Origin: Argyresthia goedartella
Lineage: Eukaryota; Arthropoda; Insecta; Lepidoptera; Argyresthiidae
NCBI GenBank assembly: GCA_949825045.1
Contig: OX463814.1
Span: 35,420,383 to 35,484,382, forward strand
Reading direction: 5' to 3'
DNA length: 64,000 nt
The notes below the pieces were generated by a model. It searched no databases. It saw only the letters and a program-made list of their open reading frames with translations, and was not told the DNA's origin. Positions within the stretch are counted from its first letter, which is position 1; each line of letters opens with the position of its first letter. Shown piece by piece: positions 21,115 to 31,930 of this stretch. Made by a program: the position numbers and the translations under genes.

Positions 21115-22423
21115 CATAGTCAGGTCATAAGTTCTGTCACATGTGCAATATGAAATAATTTAGACATGTTTATTATGTATGTAAACATTTATATAACAAA
21201 ATGAACTTAATAAAACATAGATTATTATGGTAATAAAGTTTATTCAAAATGACCCCCGCGATTTTGAATACAGGCCTTTATTCTGCGAGGCCAGTTGTCT
21301 ATCGCAGCACGAACGAGGTCCATGTCAATATCGGCGGCTGCCTTAATCAAGGATGCCTTGAGTGACTCCAAATCAGGATGAGGCTTTGAGCAGGCCTTTT
21401 CCTCCAAGTGTTGCCATATCTTGTAATCTAACGGACTCAAATCTGGACTGTAGGAGGGCCAGTCTTCGTGCCGGATGAAGTCGATTTCACGCGCCGCCAG
21501 CCAGTCTTGTGTGCTTTTCGCTGTATGAGCTGGCGCAGAATCTTGTTGGAATACCCAGTGCCTGTTATTAAACATGGTATGAGAAACAGGTTCCACAAGG
21601 TTCTTGAGGACTGTATTTTGATACACAACTGCATTCGTTTTTACGCCTTTCTCACAAAAATGTACCTCAGTTAAGCCCCAATAAGAGACTCCCAACCAAA
21701 CCATGAGCGAGGATGGAAAATGACCTCGTTGGACACGCGGAATACGGTTGGTCGCTTCTTCACTGCTGTGTGCGTACACCTTATCATTTTGTTTGTTGTA
21801 GCTCTCTTCCACGGTGAAAATTTTTTCATCCGAAAAAAGAATTTCCCGATGCTTTTTTCCCGCGTACCGCTTCAACAAAGCGCGGCATCTCTTCAGTCTC
21901 AGGTCCATTAAACGAGCGTCCAAACGATATCCTGTTTTTCTTCGATATGCCCTAAGCCCTAAGTCTTCATTTAACACCCTTTTCACCGTGGTACTGCTTA
22001 ACTCCATCTGAAGGGCCAACAGTTTCTGCTTACGTATGGGATTTCTTTAAATTCGCGCCTTCACAGCTTTTATCACTGCTGGATTCCTAACAGAGCGAGG
22101 GCGACCGCTTCTTGACCTGTCATCTACACTAGAGTCTTCATTGTATCGTTTTATGGTACGATAAACGAATCTTTTGGTTATATTCAAATTTTTCAGTAAG
22201 TCGAAAATCTGAATTGACGCGTAACCGCAACGATGCAACGCAATAACTGCGACACGGTCTTCTTTAAGTGTCCACTCCATATTTAAAAATGAGGAAAATT
22301 CTAAAAAGTACACATTTTTATTTTCATGAAAAATTCGAAATTCGAATTCAATAAACTTTTTTGTGGCCAGCGTTCTAAATTCAAAAGTTTTTATTGTGTG
22401 ACAGAACTTATGACCTGACTGTG
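21115..22423 (-). mobile_element. maT-type (DD37D) transposon, 1309 bp
   Basis: Terminal inverted repeats of about 27 bp are visible: CATAGTCAGGTCATAAGTTC on the left and the complement of GAACTTATGACCTGACTGTG on the right, one mismatch over the first 20. TA flanks both ends (21113-21114 and 22424-22425). The single transposase gene is on the minus strand and has one in-frame stop. Both ends and the catalytic residues are intact, so this looks like a recent insertion. Confidence 0.92.
21240..22313 (-). pseudogene. maT transposase with one premature TAA
   Basis: Cut-and-paste transposase of the Tc1/mariner superfamily. The N-terminal helix-turn-helix region includes MEWTLKEDRVAVIALHRCG (ATG at 22280) and GRPRSVRN. 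An in-frame TAA at 22047-22049 interrupts it after KAVKARI. The frame then continues unbroken to 21240. Catalytic residues are Asp in LFSDEKIF, Asp in FQQDSAPAHTA and Asp in PDLSPLDYKIW. Counting gives 37 residues between the last two, hence DD37D, typical of maT elements. Length without the stop is normal for the family. Confidence 0.9.
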
Positions 22424-23432
22424 TATATATATATTTTATCTAACTGGAAAGGGAGAGATAGTGCTTCTTTAGCCGGTTTTTGAATATATTTAGAGATCGA
22501 CTGTCCCTGATAGTGCAAGGAAGCTCATTCCACAGTCGTACGGCTCGGATTCTGAACCCGTGCTCGTAGGCTGCAGTGGAGCGATCTGGAGCTTTGAGCG
22601 TACACGCCATATGAGTTCTCCGAGGCCTGCTTGAAGAAAGAAATTCGAAGCGATCACGTAGGAAGTTAGGGTAACGAGGGTTCCACAAAATATTATAAAG
22701 GAAACACAGGATATGAGAGATATATTAGATATATATAAATATATTAGAGATCTAAATTTTCGCGGCAATTTTGTGAATGATGACTACACTGCATCGTGTC
22801 ACCACCACAGACTCCACAGCCTCCAGGTTCGGCGTAATGTCTTGGACATGCAGCTCCTCCACAGCGTCTATCACGACGTTGTTGATTGCCCCGAGTTGGT
22901 TAACGAGCTGCTACGACTTAGGGCACCTACTACTCGAACCCGACACTGTACACTCCTCCATGTACCCTTCGCCCACACTACTACGCAGCCAATTCTTCTA
23001 GCTGCTGCCTCCCAAGAACCTACAACACTCACTTCGCAGACCTGGACATATTCCACCTCTCACGCGGCCAGTTCAGGGTGCAATTATTGCTCCAACTCAA
23101 GGAAATCTGTAAAGATAATTGATGTTGCCGAGATTTCTCTCTCATAATACCATTGCGACCATATGTTTAAATCTATCACTCAAACATTGGCATCATGTGT
23201 GTATGATCATATGATCACACACAAACACATCCCTAAACAGATTCTCATCCCCATATAAACTATGTAGGTACCCGGTACTTATAAATTACCCCCTTTTTCT
23301 CTTTGTATTATGTTTACTACCATATGTTTGGCCTTCAAAATAGAAGCTTTTGATTGGCCTATGTCTAGTTTAAGTTCTCTGTTAATATTATTTTGATCTG
23401 TGCTATAGGCTTTGTTACATAAATAAATAAAT

Positions 23433-23909
23433 AAAACCAGTACCACTACTGTGTTTGTCTTGGCGATAACAAGTAAGACCGGGAATTTCTATAGAGATAA
23501 AACTGTTAATTCTTGTTTTACATGTAGCAACAATATCAACTGAAAAATCATTTTTTGATTAGATCTGTTAATTCAAGTATTTTGTGTTAGATACCGTCGG
23601 CATTCCAGCATGACATGCGCATTTCTTAGCTATTATTGACTGAACTGAAAACGTGTTCACGTATCGCTTGTAACTAAAATGGGCATAACTGTCCCTAGGC
23701 CTGAGATGGGCGTAACTTTACAAAACAACATTCTGTTAGTAGGGTACACCGACTACACTAGGGTACACTATGTTTCTAAACATTGTCTCATATCATGAAG
23801 TAAATAAAATGTAAAAAATTCTTAAAAATTAGAAAAGTGGTAGGTTTCTAAAACTTCTCCTTAACACTATTTAAGCACTATGTCGACTTATTATCTCTAT
23901 CCCTCTATT
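23433..23909. other. Intergenic sequence, nothing recognised
   Basis: AT-rich with no supported feature. GTAGGGTACACCGACTACACTAGGGTACAC at about 23739-23768 is a short direct repeat. Confidence 0.4.
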
Positions 23910-24240
23910 TGTTGATCAACCAATCCTTTGAAGCTGGCACATTTCCATCCCTCTTTATAAAAGCACAAAATCTATTCACGATAGCATTTACTCTTTTGTG
24001 AAAAGTTAAAGATATTTCACAAGCCCCAAAATTGTTTATGGAAAGTTCAACTATTCTAGCAGTCTGTAGATTCACCCAGAAAATGCTAAACATATTTAAA
24101 AATAAACACTATGCGAAAGTACTGATCGATGTGACAAAAGTTTATGATGAAGTACAATACGATATACTTTTGGAAAAGCTGCACAGAGTACTAATTATAT
24201 ATATATACAGGCTGGAATTTTGTGGAGGGCAAGTACTCTA
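23910..24240 (+). pseudogene. Degenerate LINE reverse transcriptase fragment
   Basis: The frame reads LINQSFEAGTFPSLF (the RT block before the palm), then after a stop AKVLIDVTKVYDEVQYDIL, a decayed FLD-SKAFD-V palm block. Only about 110 codons are left. Confidence 0.5.
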
Positions 24241-24536
24241 AATAATGGAGGTAGCAAATTTCCCTCAAAGGAATCATTCCTTTATTTTTGAAAAAAACAA
24301 AACTGCTTTCGAAGATTTTGAAAAATACGCTTGCCACAACCAGGAATCGAACCGGCTAAAATTCGAAAAAATATCATTATGTACTTTTATGGCGTCAATC
24401 GACAGGGCCAATTATAAGGATCACATCTCTCTAACAAACATAGTAAATTAAATGAAAGGAAAACATGAAATCTTAAAACTTATTTAATTATTAACCTAAA
24501 AACATGCAAAAGCTAACTACATAATTAGTTGTTAAT

Positions 24537-25050
24537 TTATAACAATAAATTTTTGTAATTAATTAAAAATACTATGACATAACAAAAAAGACACCTCAAC
24601 ATAAAACAAAACAAACCAGCAGAGAAATTAATATAAATAAATATGATTTTCTGATTGGATGAACGACTTCGATTATGACGGGGGGTAAGAGGAGGAGGGG
24701 CGGGGTGGACAGTGTGATGCGAAACAATACTTCCAACTACCATATCACAGTCAGAATCACAACTATTTTCTGGTGTATCATCGTCAGAGTTTTCATGAAC
24801 GGTGATTACAAAACTAGCCATATAATTTTCCAACTCAGGTTCGTGTTTTTGGTACTCGTTTTCGCATTTGATGGCGTGGTCACATACTTTGGCCCAAACA
24901 TCGGAACCAATCATTATTATTAACCTTTTCCTGTACCAATTGTTTCACAGAAGTCATGTTCATACTGATGTTTCTTTTGGATACGTATCCCTTTATTTGA
25001 GACCATATGTTTTCAATCGGATTGAAATCAGGATGATATAGTGGCAATCT
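24537..25050 (-). pseudogene. DDE transposase C-terminal fragment
   Basis: Starts RLPLYHPDFNPIENIWSQIK, the last catalytic block with Glu in NPIE, and continues SVKQLVQEKVNNNDW. A frameshift near 24890 leads into VCDHAIKCENEYQKHE and an acidic tail (ENSDDDTPENSCDSDCD). Same family as 15110-16397 and 44809-45693. Its upstream part is missing, and it is joined in frame to a LINE. Confidence 0.75.
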
Positions 25051-26142
25051 TAGTAGCAGCTCACTCTTTTTAGCATTGTACCTAAGACCATGTGATTCGG
25101 CATATGACCCACAGATCCCCAGCAGCTGCCTAAGCGCTCTGATTGAAGGGCTCAAGACTACCATGTCATCAGCATAGCTAATATTATTGACCATGACGCC
25201 GTCAACCGAGCACCCTACCATGGCGTTGTTGCTGAGTTCCCTAATCAGTTTGTCTATAAAAATATTAAACAATTTAGGAGACGTCAGCCCACCTTGTCGT
25301 ACTCCGCAATTAAGCCTATATTCCTGACTTAATGAGCCGGCCCACCTGACAGCGTTGCGTTGATTTTCATACCAGTATTTAAACATAAAAATAAGCTCAT
25401 CAGGTAAGTCGGTCTCCTTTGTCAGCTTGTCCCAAAGGATCTCGTAATTAACGAGGTCAAAAGCCTTAGATAGGTCAAGAAAACAGGCGTATACCGGCGT
25501 CTTTCTATCTGTGTAGTACCGGACAGTCTGCTTGAGACACAATATTGCACTCTCTGTGGACAACCCGGCCCTAAACCCGAATTGTGCATCATGTAAATGT
25601 AGAGTTGCAGTAAGTGTTTTGTCAAGCAAACTGTCCAGCACCTTCGCTACAGTAGTTGTCAAAGAAATAGGCCTATAATTACCCTTATCACTGGCATCTC
25701 CTGTCTTATTTTTTAATATAGGTACTACAATAGTTTTCATTAAATCCTCAGGTAGATAAGAGTGTCCAATACAGGCATTAATAAACATTTTGAGAACTCT
25801 GGGGAGATGCACACCCGCATGTCTTAAGTGATCAACACTCAACCCGTCATGTCCCGGCGACTTTCCACGTTTCATACCGCGTATGGCCATCTCTACGTCT
25901 TTTATAGTGAATCTGTGGTACGCACGTTCCTCAGCATGACGGGTGTGAGCGTCGAACCTCGGCGCAGTTGACACAGATAAAGGTGCTAGAGTAAAATGAT
26001 TTTTAAACATATTAGCGATGTCTTTGTTGTCGGTCAGGCCCTCCACACTCACGGGTTGGCTGGGCTTTGGACTCAATCTATTAGTTTGTTTCCAAAAGTT
26101 CTTGAAATCCTTGGCTTCGTGACTTGTCGCTATTATGTCCAT
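24880..26142 (-). CDS. Chimeric ORF: LINE RT joined to DDE transposase tail (420 aa)
   Basis: One uninterrupted frame. Residues 1-364 are LINE RT: RGMKRGKSPGHDGLS, NYRPISLTTTVAKVLDS, FGFRAGLSTESA, FLDLSKAFD (palm Asp about 223), GVRQGGLTSPKLFN and catalytic YADD at 323-326. Residues 365-420 are the transposase block LRLPLYHPDFNPIENIW and onward. The junction is at about 25050. The ATG is internal to the LINE ORF2, since its endonuclease lies upstream in other frames. An accidental deletion junction is the likely origin; whether it is expressed is unknown. Confidence 0.7.
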   Translation of the reverse strand: MDIIATSHEAKDFKNFWKQTNRLSPKPSQPVSVEGLTDNKDIANMFKNHFTLAPLSVSTAPRFDAHTRHAEERAYHRFTIKDVEMAIRGMKRGKSPGHDGLSVDHLRHAGVHLPRVLKMFINACIGHSYLPEDLMKTIVVPILKNKTGDASDKGNYRPISLTTTVAKVLDSLLDKTLTATLHLHDAQFGFRAGLSTESAILCLKQTVRYYTDRKTPVYACFLDLSKAFDLVNYEILWDKLTKETDLPDELIFMFKYWYENQRNAVRWAGSLSQEYRLNCGVRQGGLTSPKLFNIFIDKLIRELSNNAMVGCSVDGVMVNNISYADDMVVLSPSIRALRQLLGICGSYAESHGLRYNAKKSELLLRLPLYHPDFNPIENIWSQIKGYVSKRNISMNMTSVKQLVQEKVNNNDWFRCLGQSM

Positions 26143-26795
26143 TTTGATTCGGTCACTATTGTCCTGACACCATTTCAGTTTGTTTGTTGTTTTTAAAATA
26201 CTTTTTAGTTTTTTTCATATTACCATAAACAAATCCTGTATTAGGTTTCCCATACAATAGCCATGTCTGAAAGTGTAATCGAGCATCCTTATGAAACCTC
26301 ATTACATGTTTGTTCCAACCAACAACATATTTTTTTATTAGAAGGATCACGGCCGCGATAACTGATAGTATCAGATTCACACAAAATACTGACTATGTTG
26401 GTATAAAGATTACTTATTACTATTCTATGATCACGATTAGCACATATCTTATCACCACAATCTTTCAGCTCTGGTGGAAAGTCAACGGATCTTAATTGTC
26501 TATTACACAAGTCCGTATATGTCTTAACTTGATGTTCGTCCCTATTACCCCATATTACTTTGCACTGTGCTGGAGTAGATATATTAATTGTAGGTAAAAG
26601 TACCGTAAAGTCACATTCAATTTGCAGTGGAAAGTGATCCGACCACGTGACATCGTACCGCACTTCAATGTTCCTGATAGTTTGATACGCTAAACTGGTA
26701 GTTACGCAATGGTCAAGCCACCTACTGCTACCGTGAGCGTCACTTATATAGGTATATGTGCCCGAGTCAATGCCGAGCCTATGCCTAATATATAA
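25051..26795 (-). pseudogene. LINE endonuclease C-terminus and reverse transcriptase
   Basis: The AP-type endonuclease end is seen at 26660-26780 (SRWLDHCVTTS, then VTWSDHFPL with the catalytic SDH). It is followed by linker in shifted frames (26156-26660) and then RT as one long frame to about 25050. The GVRQGG block and spacing suggest a CR1-group or related clade different from the 50-kb LINE. The thumb and C-terminal domain are missing beyond NAKKSELLL. Confidence 0.8.
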
Positions 26796-26954
26796 TTGTA
26801 TTAGTATTGGTATTATTGTATTATAATTATTTTATTACCGTTGAAATTAAATAAAAATTAGCCTAACAGGGTCCATTGTTTTGACCTCAATTTGTATGTA
26901 ACATCCTTCTAACCACAAATAGAAAAATAAATGATATGATAATTTACCAATTCG

Positions 26955-27235
26955 AATGAAATCTGTATACATGAAAGTCAACAAAACTTTTGCTGCACGG
27001 AACTACAAACCAAAACTTCATCTGTGTATATTTTTTTGTATTTGTTTATTTTTTCCAGAAGCGCTGATTCTATTTTCATAAAATTTGTACGCAACCACCT
27101 CTGGAGTATGACCTACTAATCAAAACAAGAATCATCAAAATCGGTTCATAATTGACAGAGTAATTGCATATCAAACACACAAAAAAAAACAGAAGAATTG
27201 AGAATCTCCTTATTTTCTTAGTTGGTTGAAAACTT
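26955..27235 (+). repeat. Dispersed non-coding repeat, copy 1
   Basis: Matches, in inverted orientation, 39445-39715 (shared blocks include AAACTTTTGCTGCACGGAAC and TGATTCTTG-like stretches). It ends GAATTGAGAATCTCCTTATTT, similar to the end of 31740-31930. Confidence 0.7.
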
Positions 27236-27469
27236 TGAGTAATTAATAATGTATAAATACTAGAGACGCTGGCTCGAACAACATATGTGCCCGGCCTCTT
27301 GACGAGAGTTGTCATTGTAAAAATCTTTGCGCGCAGATGCGACATGCCGAAATTCTGTATGGAGACGTACGCCTTTGCCCAAAGCTATACCTATCGTAAA
27401 ACACGAGCGGTATTTCTGCGCAAGGGTCTACCTGTCACTGCTATGAAATTTATCCTTATCATCTTGGGC

Positions 27470-27620
27470 TTGCTGGAAGAAATCTCTTGTTAGAGATAAG
27501 CTTGCCTTTGTAAATGTCTTTTCCATAAGTTTGTAATGTGAATTTTTGAAAATATATGACATGCATAACACGTTGGTATTCGGACATTTCACATCTGCAT
27601 GTAAAACTCTTGTTACTCTT
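27470..27620 (+). mobile_element. LINE 3' UTR fragment with conserved stem-loop
   Basis: GCTGGAAGAAATCTCTTGTTAGAGATAAG followed by CTTGCCTTTGTAAATG is homologous to the 3' UTR of the 50-kb LINE. The stem is 27482-27497 with loop TGTT. Confidence 0.7.
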
Positions 27621-28657
27621 TGATTTTCAAAGAGAAAACATGGCTGTCGGTTTGTTGATTTTTGTAATTCACAAAATATTATTGAATATGCGTATTTTAC
27701 TGATTATACAGGGTTCTTAAGTATGAAAAGTTATCCCTTGGCTTTTGCAGTACCGTACCGCAGAGCACATGACGGCATTATTTAGTTTCTTACTCTCGCA
27801 ATCAAAAGCGTCACGGCTCGGCAAGCGCTTGGCACAGACTGATTGGTGTTCAGTTCAATCAAGTATTCTTCTCACGCACCCATTCTGGGGCGTGGGGAGT
27901 CAGGGTCAGATCATCGGATCTCTTCCTGAAGAAGCGCCTCTGTCCACTCCTATGGACAGGTCATCGGGGGGCCCTCGCGGGCGGTGGACTGATTGGTGTT
28001 GAGTGAATTCACTCTACTAATAGCTGCAAGAAATTCAGTTTGCGCGCCAACTCTAGTATTTATACATTATTACTCAAAGGTTGAAAAAGATTATATCTTC
28101 GTTAGTCTTAAGCAATTTAGTAAGTAAGTTGGTAAGCTGTGGAGTAACAATAGATTTTAAGGTAGCATCTCATAGAAGGCAGCAATAATACATTCTAGTT
28201 TGTTGCTAGATGGTTTTACATTTGATACGAGGAGAGTATAACCACTGAATTTCGTGACAGCTCTCACACTACACAAAAGCGAGGCCCCTCATCGCGAACG
28301 CCTCTCATTGCTTTGGACGTATTCTCGTAATTAATTAATAATCAAGGGTCACTTTATTAGGGTCTAAATTGGCCTTCTCCCACATTTTGCTTTGTCAGCA
28401 GAAATGTGTAATGAATGATACGGGCTGCGCTCTTTGTGAATATAATTAGGGTTATGATAACGTTACGTTACGTAGCGAGGAGCGGTTTCATAATAAGTAC
28501 CTACCGTTTTTCCTGTGCGTAGGGTTATAATCGACGCTTTGTTAAAATACGCTGGAATGACTCGGGTGACGTCATCATCCAGTTGTTAACTAAGGGGATG
28601 ACTTCCTTATGTTCATTCAGTCGGGCCGCGACCCGTCCACCCACCAGCTTCACCCAC
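27621..28657. other. Intergenic sequence, GC-rich patch
   Basis: 27770-28000 is GC-rich with CTGATTGGTGTT repeated at 27839 and 27989. No product recognised. A CRE-like GTGACGTCATCA lies at about 28566. Confidence 0.35.
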
Positions 28658-28700
28658 CAGTGGGTCCACGGGGAATTTCTTTTTCCCCGTGCACCCACTG
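28658..28700. repeat. Hairpin, 18-bp arms
   Basis: Arms CAGTGGGTCCACGGGGAA and TTCCCCGTGCACCCACTG pair at 17 of 18 positions around a 7-nt loop (28676-28682). Confidence 0.85.
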
Positions 28701-28924
28701 CATTATGGCGGGAAAATATTGATATCAATTCAATCCGGTCGCCACGAGTGCACCAACTGGCCACTTCATTGTTTATGTTAACACTGATAAAATAATACTA
28801 GTCATCTGTCTGCTGTCACTTGTCTTTCAAAGTAATAAATTGCCCTTTGTTTCAAGAAATTATATTACTTTATAATGGATGACCGTAGGTACTACGCGAC
28901 CAACACACTAGGCGCACGACAACT

Positions 28925-29090
28925 AAGCCTTCATTGGAATATATCCCGTAGTGTCTATATCTTCTCTGACGGGCGTATTTCCGAAGCTATGGTAGAGTTA
29001 ATGGAGTTTCTTTTTCCTGTGCGAGATTCAGCCACGAATCACCACTTGAAGGGAAAATTTCCTTTTTCAAACTTAGTTTAGTTGATCATA
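28925..29090 (-). repeat. Dispersed repeat, paired with 63415-63535
   Basis: The reverse complement contains GGCTGAATCTCGCACAGGAA and ACTCCATTAACTC, which recur at 63450-63500. Non-coding. Confidence 0.7.
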
Positions 29091-29215
29091 CTTATTTTAT
29101 TTCCAGGTCTATGCGACCTAAGTATGTGTTTGAATTGTAAAAGTGCATTATTTTGCCTACTTGCAATAAATGATTTGAGTTTTGAGTTTTTTGAGTTTTT
29201 GAATAAAGGAGGAAA
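29091..29215 (+). mobile_element. LINE 3' tail with (TTGAG)-type repeat
   Basis: AATAAATGATTTGAGTTTTG and following TTTTTTGAGTTTTTG form a poly-A-signal-plus-short-repeat tail like those of other LINE ends in this window. Confidence 0.5.
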
Positions 29216-29229
29216 CACCGGAACGGTAT

Positions 29230-30300
29230 GCATACCATATAGTACATAATACTTAGTACATGCTAGTGACTTGTAGGTACAGGTACGTACGTATACTTAC
29301 ATATTGTAGGAGAGGTACAGGCAGTCTTTTTGTGCGTGTAGGGGTATACGACACACCACCACAGGTATATTTATGTCGAGTAAACGTTTTTGGTAATGAC
29401 AAGCCAGTCGTGTGTTAGAATCGCACTTGTAAACTAGTTCGCATCTAAGTATATTAAAGTTCAATAGACAATACGTGGTGTTTCCTTTAGCTACAGATAG
29501 TGACCACCTTTATAACCTATAAGTGGTGACCCCGACTCGAACAATTAATGGGAACTCGAATATCAGTGCAGTGACATTAGAAGTGACAATAAGTATACCT
29601 AACACGAATTGCGCGGCTGCAGCAGCAGCGGCATTGACGTCGGCAACAGTAAGGAGCGAGGGCGAACTGGCGGTGATATCTATAACATCGCGCTTACCAG
29701 AGTTTTGGGCAGAGCTACCGCGACTATGGTTTGCTCAATTTGAAGCTGCTTTTCTGCCGCAGAAGCAAAGTGACGAAAGTAAATTCCAGCTAGTCGTGGC
29801 GAAATTGGAAAGAGATGCGCTGCAGCAAGTAAGTGACCTCGTTTATAACCAGCCGGCCACCTAAAAGTACAAAGCCATTAAGGAGAGGCTGCTCCAAGTA
29901 TACGAAGAATCAGAGGAGAAGCAATTTCAAAAATTACTTAATCAGATGGACCTGGGGACACAAAAACCGTCTCAGCTACTGCGCAGAATGAGGGATTTGG
30001 CTCGCAACTGCCAGGCCTCGGACGAGACGTTGCATAGTCTTTGGTTATCACGATTACCAGCGGCAGTACGAGCGGTTCTGGTAGTGAGTCAAGACCAGGC
30101 ATTAGACAATCTTGCACCAATAGCGGATAAGATAATGGAAAATATCAACGTTAATCAAATCGGAGAAGTTGCCACGAGCTCCACTGCGATGCCACACATG
30201 ATGAACGAGGTACTTGCATTGGTCAACCAGTTAACGCTTGAGGTAGCTGAATTGAGAAGTGAACGCGAGAGAGGCAGATTGAGTATATCTTAATTTAAGT
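29230..30300 (+). mobile_element. Gypsy-type LTR element remnant: LTR end, PBS and gag
   Basis: TGGTGACCCCGAC at 29523-29535 looks like a tRNA primer-binding site. It lies directly before gag, so 29230-29521 is probably the end of a 5' LTR. Nothing of pol remains after 30300. Confidence 0.6.
29523..30293 (+). pseudogene. gag: Gypsy-type Gag (one premature stop, truncated)
   Basis: Capsid-like gag of LTR elements. The core motifs run in order: LPEFWAELPRLWFAQFEAAF, then KFQLVVAKLERDALQQVSDL. An in-frame TAA (29862-29864) precedes KYKAIKERLLQVYEESEEK, followed by DLGTQKPSQLLRRMRDLA and LPAAVRAVLVVS, LAPIADKI. Both halves are in the same frame, so a single point change broke it. The frame as listed starts within the PBS; the true start is uncertain. 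The nucleocapsid and all of pol are missing after 30293. Confidence 0.8.
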
Positions 30301-30496
30301 CATACATTTACGATATTTTGAATAGGTACCGTACCTATTTTTTTGGACGCAAGAACCATTTTTTAGGTGAAAACATTTTTTTTCGTATACGTTCCCATTA
30401 ATATTTTTTTTTCAAACATACACATTAATGGAAGAAAGATGTCTTCATAACAAATATTATTCAGCGATTCCTGTTAGAGGAATAGCTCTTTTAACA

Positions 30497-30686
30497 TGGG
30501 TATTTGGTAATACCCAGCGTCTTAACGAGTGTACAGGCCCCGCCAGGTTTCCGGGCCTCTGAAGGCCACCTGGAGTGGGTAATGGCGCATACACATGTCG
30601 TGGGCACACACGAGAAATGCACACATGGGCTAGAGAGAGAGGTGAGAGCTCGCTCACGGGCAAACAAAACCTGGCGGAGCCTGTAC
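30497..30686. repeat. Foldback segment: 8-bp hairpin and a 20-bp inverted pair
   Basis: TGGGTATT/AATACCCA with loop TGGT (30497-30516) is perfect. GTACAGGCCCCGCCAGGTTT (30531-30550) pairs with AAACCTGGCGGAGCCTGTAC (30667-30686) at 19 of 20. The intervening 116 bp include GAGAGAGAGG purine runs. Confidence 0.75.
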
Positions 30687-31603
30687 GTCCGTTCAGTTTT
30701 TTGAAGCGCGAAAAGTAGCGCGCATGCTGGCCGAATCGAGCTTTATCATTATCATGTATAAAAATGCTAGTCTCAAAAAGGCCTAACATATTTTATGAGA
30801 GTCTGAAAAGTTTCCAGGTAGGTAGGTACTCGTACCAATTAACCTTTTAAGGGTTGTGATATATCAATATTCAATACACTAAAACCTACCTTTTCGTACA
30901 TTCATTAGTTCCACCTAAATTAAAGTTAAAAATACTTTTCACACCTTTCATTCGGAAAAGTAAGTTTTGCTCCACGACGAGAGGGAGAGCAAAATGCTGC
31001 TTTTCTATTCAAGCTACTTTTTTAATTTATTCATTGGCATCATTGAGTTACATTTAGGTTTATTTCAATGATTGGCATGTAGCATTTACGCAATGTACCT
31101 ATTGAACACAGATTAAAATAATCGAATGTAATTATGAAATTACATTACCATCGACTACGATGACGTAGTCGATTAAAAACGAACATGTTTCAAGTTTTAA
31201 CTTTAACAACGTAACTAATATGAAAATTTATGAATTTTTCGTTATATTAAAATAATGTCACATTTTTTTTTACTGAAATCAAAACTATCGATGACTGTTA
31301 TTGTGATATAGTGAACATTGATATCCGAAACCATTGTAATATTGAATTCGATTATTTTTACACATTTTTCACACTTATTATTATTATTTTACACACTTTT
31401 CCCTAATCCTTCACAATCCACCATTATAAAAAAAAGGTTTTATTTACGTTGTTCGATTACTGTAAAAGTGGTGAAAGTATAATTCAAAGTATAGTTATTT
31501 AACTTTTTTAGAGCATTTAATTTAAATTTTCCTCAAAGTCGGTGTGAAAAGTTGTATGTGTCACTCAGGAGCAAAATTATTTTCGTCATGGGCATTAACG
31601 CCT
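30687..31603. other. AT-rich intergenic sequence
   Basis: Nothing coding. CGACTAC/GTAGTCG around GATGAC at about 31152-31172 is a small hairpin. Confidence 0.4.
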
Positions 31604-31700
31604 GAATCCTTCGTTACGCTCAGGATTCTAACTTAGAATCCTTCGTTACGCTCAGGATTCTAACTTAGAATCCCTCGCTACGCTCAATTATACGCAATTT
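31604..31700. repeat. 32-bp tandem repeat, three copies
   Basis: GAATCCTTCGTTACGCTCAG recurs at 31604, 31636 and 31668 (third copy diverged). The TTCGCTACGCTC motif recurs singly near 32230-32280 and, as CTTCGCTTCGCTCACC, in the foldback cores. Confidence 0.85.
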
Positions 31701-31739
31701 CGTTTATCTGGATGACATCATAATTCCAGTAGTTTTGCT

Positions 31740-31930
31740 TTAAAAAGTAAACTACTTGACCGATTTCTAATTTTCAAAAAATGGGAGCAATGTGGATGAT
31801 CAAATTTTTAATATATTTTTTTTATTCGAAATCAGTTTATAAATAGTACCAGTATGGAGGTAACAAACATAAAAAAAAATACAATCGAATTGAGAACCTC
31901 CTCCTTTTTTTGAAGTCGGTTAAAAAGAAG
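31740..31930 (+). repeat. Dispersed non-coding repeat, copy 2
   Basis: Ends CGAATTGAGAACCTCCTCC and GAAGTCGGTTAAAAAG, which I recall as a very frequent sequence end in Lepidoptera. Related to 26955-27235. Confidence 0.65.

Larger units (their letters stand above)
20720..22725 (-). mobile_element. LINE B: 3' end of a CR1/jockey-group LINE, 5'-truncated
   Basis: The minus strand encodes NPRYPNFLRDRFEFLSSS and FRIRAVRLWNELPCTIRDS (22688-22440), very close to the C-terminus of ORF2 at 51464-54400. After its stop comes a TA-rich segment, as in the 54.4-kb element, then a 3' UTR with a stem-loop at 20812-20827 and AATAAAG at about 20740. A maT transposon (21115-22423) sits inside the TA-rich 3' UTR. 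Confidence 0.8.
19640..23432 (+). mobile_element. LINE A: jockey-type RT fragment, split by LINE B
   Basis: The first part (19640-20710) carries RT blocks in several frames: NSKGPGSDGIPSVLI, RPISILNVLSKIME, GVPQGSILGPLL and catalytic YADDKKVF at about 20328. It ends at EYCSTA near 20680. The second part (about 22730-23150) supplies the C-terminus that normally follows, HSLQVRRNVLDM and VVDCPELVNELLRL, and ends with (AAAT)n at 23415-23432. LINE B lies between them on the other strand. The 5' half (endonuclease) is missing and frameshifts are frequent. Confidence 0.75.
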
